A stretch of DNA of 64,000 nucleotides from Doryteuthis pealeii. Lineage: Eukaryota > Mollusca > Cephalopoda > Myopsida > Loliginidae. Below are positions 62,770-64,000 of this stretch, in pieces. How positions within the stretch are numbered: the stretch's first letter is position 1; every line of letters begins with the position of its first letter. Below the pieces are notes generated by a model that was given only the letters and a program-made list of their open reading frames with translations, was not told the DNA's origin and ran no database searches. Where the stretch lies: NCBI GenBank assembly GCA_023376005.1, contig CM042176.1, forward strand, positions 11,511,694 to 11,575,693. Direction: 5' to 3'. The position numbers and the translations under genes were made by a program.

Positions 62770-62845
62770 CCCTGTGCGTGATTTGAAACCGGACTGCCAA
62801 GCTGACAGGCCGATACCATAACCCCTACACCAAACGGACTTCTTA
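62770..62845 (-). repeat. tRNA-like head upstream of HHR2
   Basis: Minus strand: GTCCGTTTGGTGTAGGGGTT (acceptor/A-box region), ATCGGCCTGTCAGCTTGGCA (anticodon-arm region), GTCCGGTTTCAAATCACGCA (B box). It lies about 20 bp before the ribozyme. The spacing and order match the 19.2-kb locus. It is not a functional tRNA: the acceptor arms do not close. Confidence 0.65.
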
Positions 62846-62851
62846 GATTTT

Positions 62852-63215
62852 ACGATTTGTTTAGAGTAGGTTAATATTCCTCTTCTAGTGACTTTTTATT
62901 ACACGACGATATGATAAGTTCATATATACATATATATGTTATTTTTTTAAAAGCGAATGTTATAAAATTCCAACTGCAGTTTCTTGCCGGAGCAATTCTT
63001 CATCTATTGATATCTCAAGTACGTGGGTGTACCACCCTACGCAATTCCAGAACCCACCTGGCCCAGTCCATGTTTATTCAAATGCCCACATTTGTTTGTT
63101 AACTCAGATCGCGAGTTCAATATCTTCCCTGGGTCTCTGCACTCCGCTATTTCTAGTTTCTCATTTAAACACAGCACACAGGGGCTTTCGCCTCCTTTAT
63201 GTGAAAGTGCCCCTG
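62852..63215. other. Unassigned
   Basis: Mixed-composition sequence with no recognised repeat; the short frames have no motif. Confidence 0.35.

Positions 63216-63217
<2 letters not shown>

Positions 63218-63271
<54 letters not shown>
63218..63271. repeat. (TA)n microsatellite
   Basis: About 26 TA dinucleotides at the 3' end of the SINE below. Confidence 0.95.
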
Positions 63272-63272
<1 letters not shown>

Positions 63273-63274
63273 TA

Positions 63275-63650
63275 TTATTTGTATTATTCGGACTATTGTC
63301 CTCATCTTCATTGTTATCTGTACAACGTTTCGGCCGATGTGCCCTCCAGCCTTCTTCAGGTATTTCTTGTCGGGCACGGGAACCTTCTTTTTGTAATCGC
63401 GAACCTTCCTGTCGTAATCGGGAACCTTCTTGTCGTAATCGGGAACCATCACGTAACTTTGAACCTAACCCTTTATTCAGCCCACGGGGGTATCCTGTTC
63501 TCATTCCGCTAACCATAGCCGGGGTAGAGGCGTTAAGCTGTGTTAATTATTATTCTATGTTACTCCTGACCAGGATTGAACCTGAAGATAACTGTCACTT
63601 AGAACTGTCTTAACCTACTCCTTTATCCACTAGGCCATGTGTCCAATTCA
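63275..63650 (-). repeat. tRNA-Arg-like SINE with 21-bp minisatellite, copy 2
   Basis: Read on the minus strand it starts at the head complement (plus: CCACTAGGCCATGTGTCC at 63628, GGATTGAACCTGAAG) and continues with CACGTAACTTTGAACC, then four 21-bp units (plus: TTCTTGTCGTAATCGGGAAC) coding VPDYD(K/R)K, then CCTGAAGAAGGCTGG, ATCGGCCGAAACGTTGTAC. Both copies keep the repeat in one open frame, though unit number and sequence differ. Confidence 0.85.
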
Positions 63651-64000
63651 GAGAAATAGTAAAACACACATATATATATATAAATATTAAAAAAACAATA
63701 ACAAAGATATAAAAATAATATAAAAATATAAAAATAAAAGTAATTAGATGTAAGTTTGAATTATTGTAGTTATTTTTTATTGGTCTATTTCGTTTATGCC
63801 GATTTTGTATGCACTTGTGACGAATTTTGGGAATAAAATGAATTTTGCACAAAAACCTGGCAGTCATTAGATGATCTGATGATCCATTAGAAGAAACCTA
63901 GGTAGATATTTTCTGACTATACCTTTTGTATTGAGCACTTTAGTATATTCTAATTAGGCAACTCATACAGTATTTTTTCTTTTGACTATTTTTATAGTAC
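63651..64000. other. AT-rich end of window
   Basis: A/T-rich with ATATAAAAATA runs; nothing recognised. Confidence 0.4.

Overview
This window looks like intergenic or intronic DNA from an invertebrate animal nuclear genome. It is AT-rich and dominated by microsatellites (TA, GA, CA, GATA), minisatellites, tRNA-derived and 5S-rRNA-derived SINEs, fragments of LINE reverse transcriptase, foldback/MITE elements and Helitrons. CCCTAA (TTAGGG-type) repeats inside several elements, the dense SINE and Helitron load, and hammerhead ribozymes on tRNA-headed repeats would fit a mollusc or another lophotrochozoan. The mariner-type transposase fragment is equally at home in arthropods, so the taxonomic guess is weak. 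No complete protein-coding host gene is visible. The best host-gene candidate is a 38-codon first coding exon on the minus strand at 14177-14290, and two further protein-like open segments lie just after the assembly gap (51555-51812 minus, 51891-52097 plus). None of the three was recognised as a known family.

Layout. 1-3535: a decayed LINE reverse-transcriptase C-terminus, a 5S-like SINE, then about 24 tandem copies of a 72-73 bp piece of the same RT coding region, running directly into the LINE 3' end and its (ATG)n tail. 3.8-9 kb: tRNA-SINEs, a 59-bp minisatellite, two abutting minus-strand Helitrons and GA tracts. 9.2-18.1 kb: palindromic elements, several with CCCTAA repeats at their centres, three 5S-SINEs and the candidate exon. 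19-22.6 kb: a hammerhead ribozyme, a large foldback, and three copies of a LINE 3' end. 24-30.5 kb: 60-bp, GATA and 29-bp arrays, a microsatellite-cored palindrome, and tandem SINE bodies. 32.5-35.7 kb: nested foldback elements around CCCTAA-bearing MITEs. 36-37 kb: an internally deleted LINE. 39-41 kb: a 116-bp array, a mariner-type transposase fragment and GA arrays. 42.07-51.40 kb: a palindrome with about 4.5-kb arms that ends exactly at a 100-N gap. 51.5-57 kb: lower-repeat sequence with LTR-like fragments. 57.4-59.8 kb: a minisatellite into which two Helitrons inserted with readable junctions. 59.9-64 kb: a MITE, another LTR-like end, a second hammerhead ribozyme next to a tRNA-like head, and a tRNA-Arg-type SINE.

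The strongest unusual signals are: (1) two type-I hammerhead ribozymes (19213-19256 and 62710-62751, both minus) with intact cores and compensatory changes in all three stems, each just downstream of a tRNA-like head; (2) the tandem array made from a fragment of an RT open reading frame; (3) palindromic elements with unidirectional telomere-like repeats at their axes; (4) the large inverted duplication that stops at the gap, which may be an assembly artefact; and (5) 5S-rRNA-derived SINEs sharing a 3' tail with a separate high-copy 580-bp element. All identifications come from reading the sequence; no database search or folding program was run.
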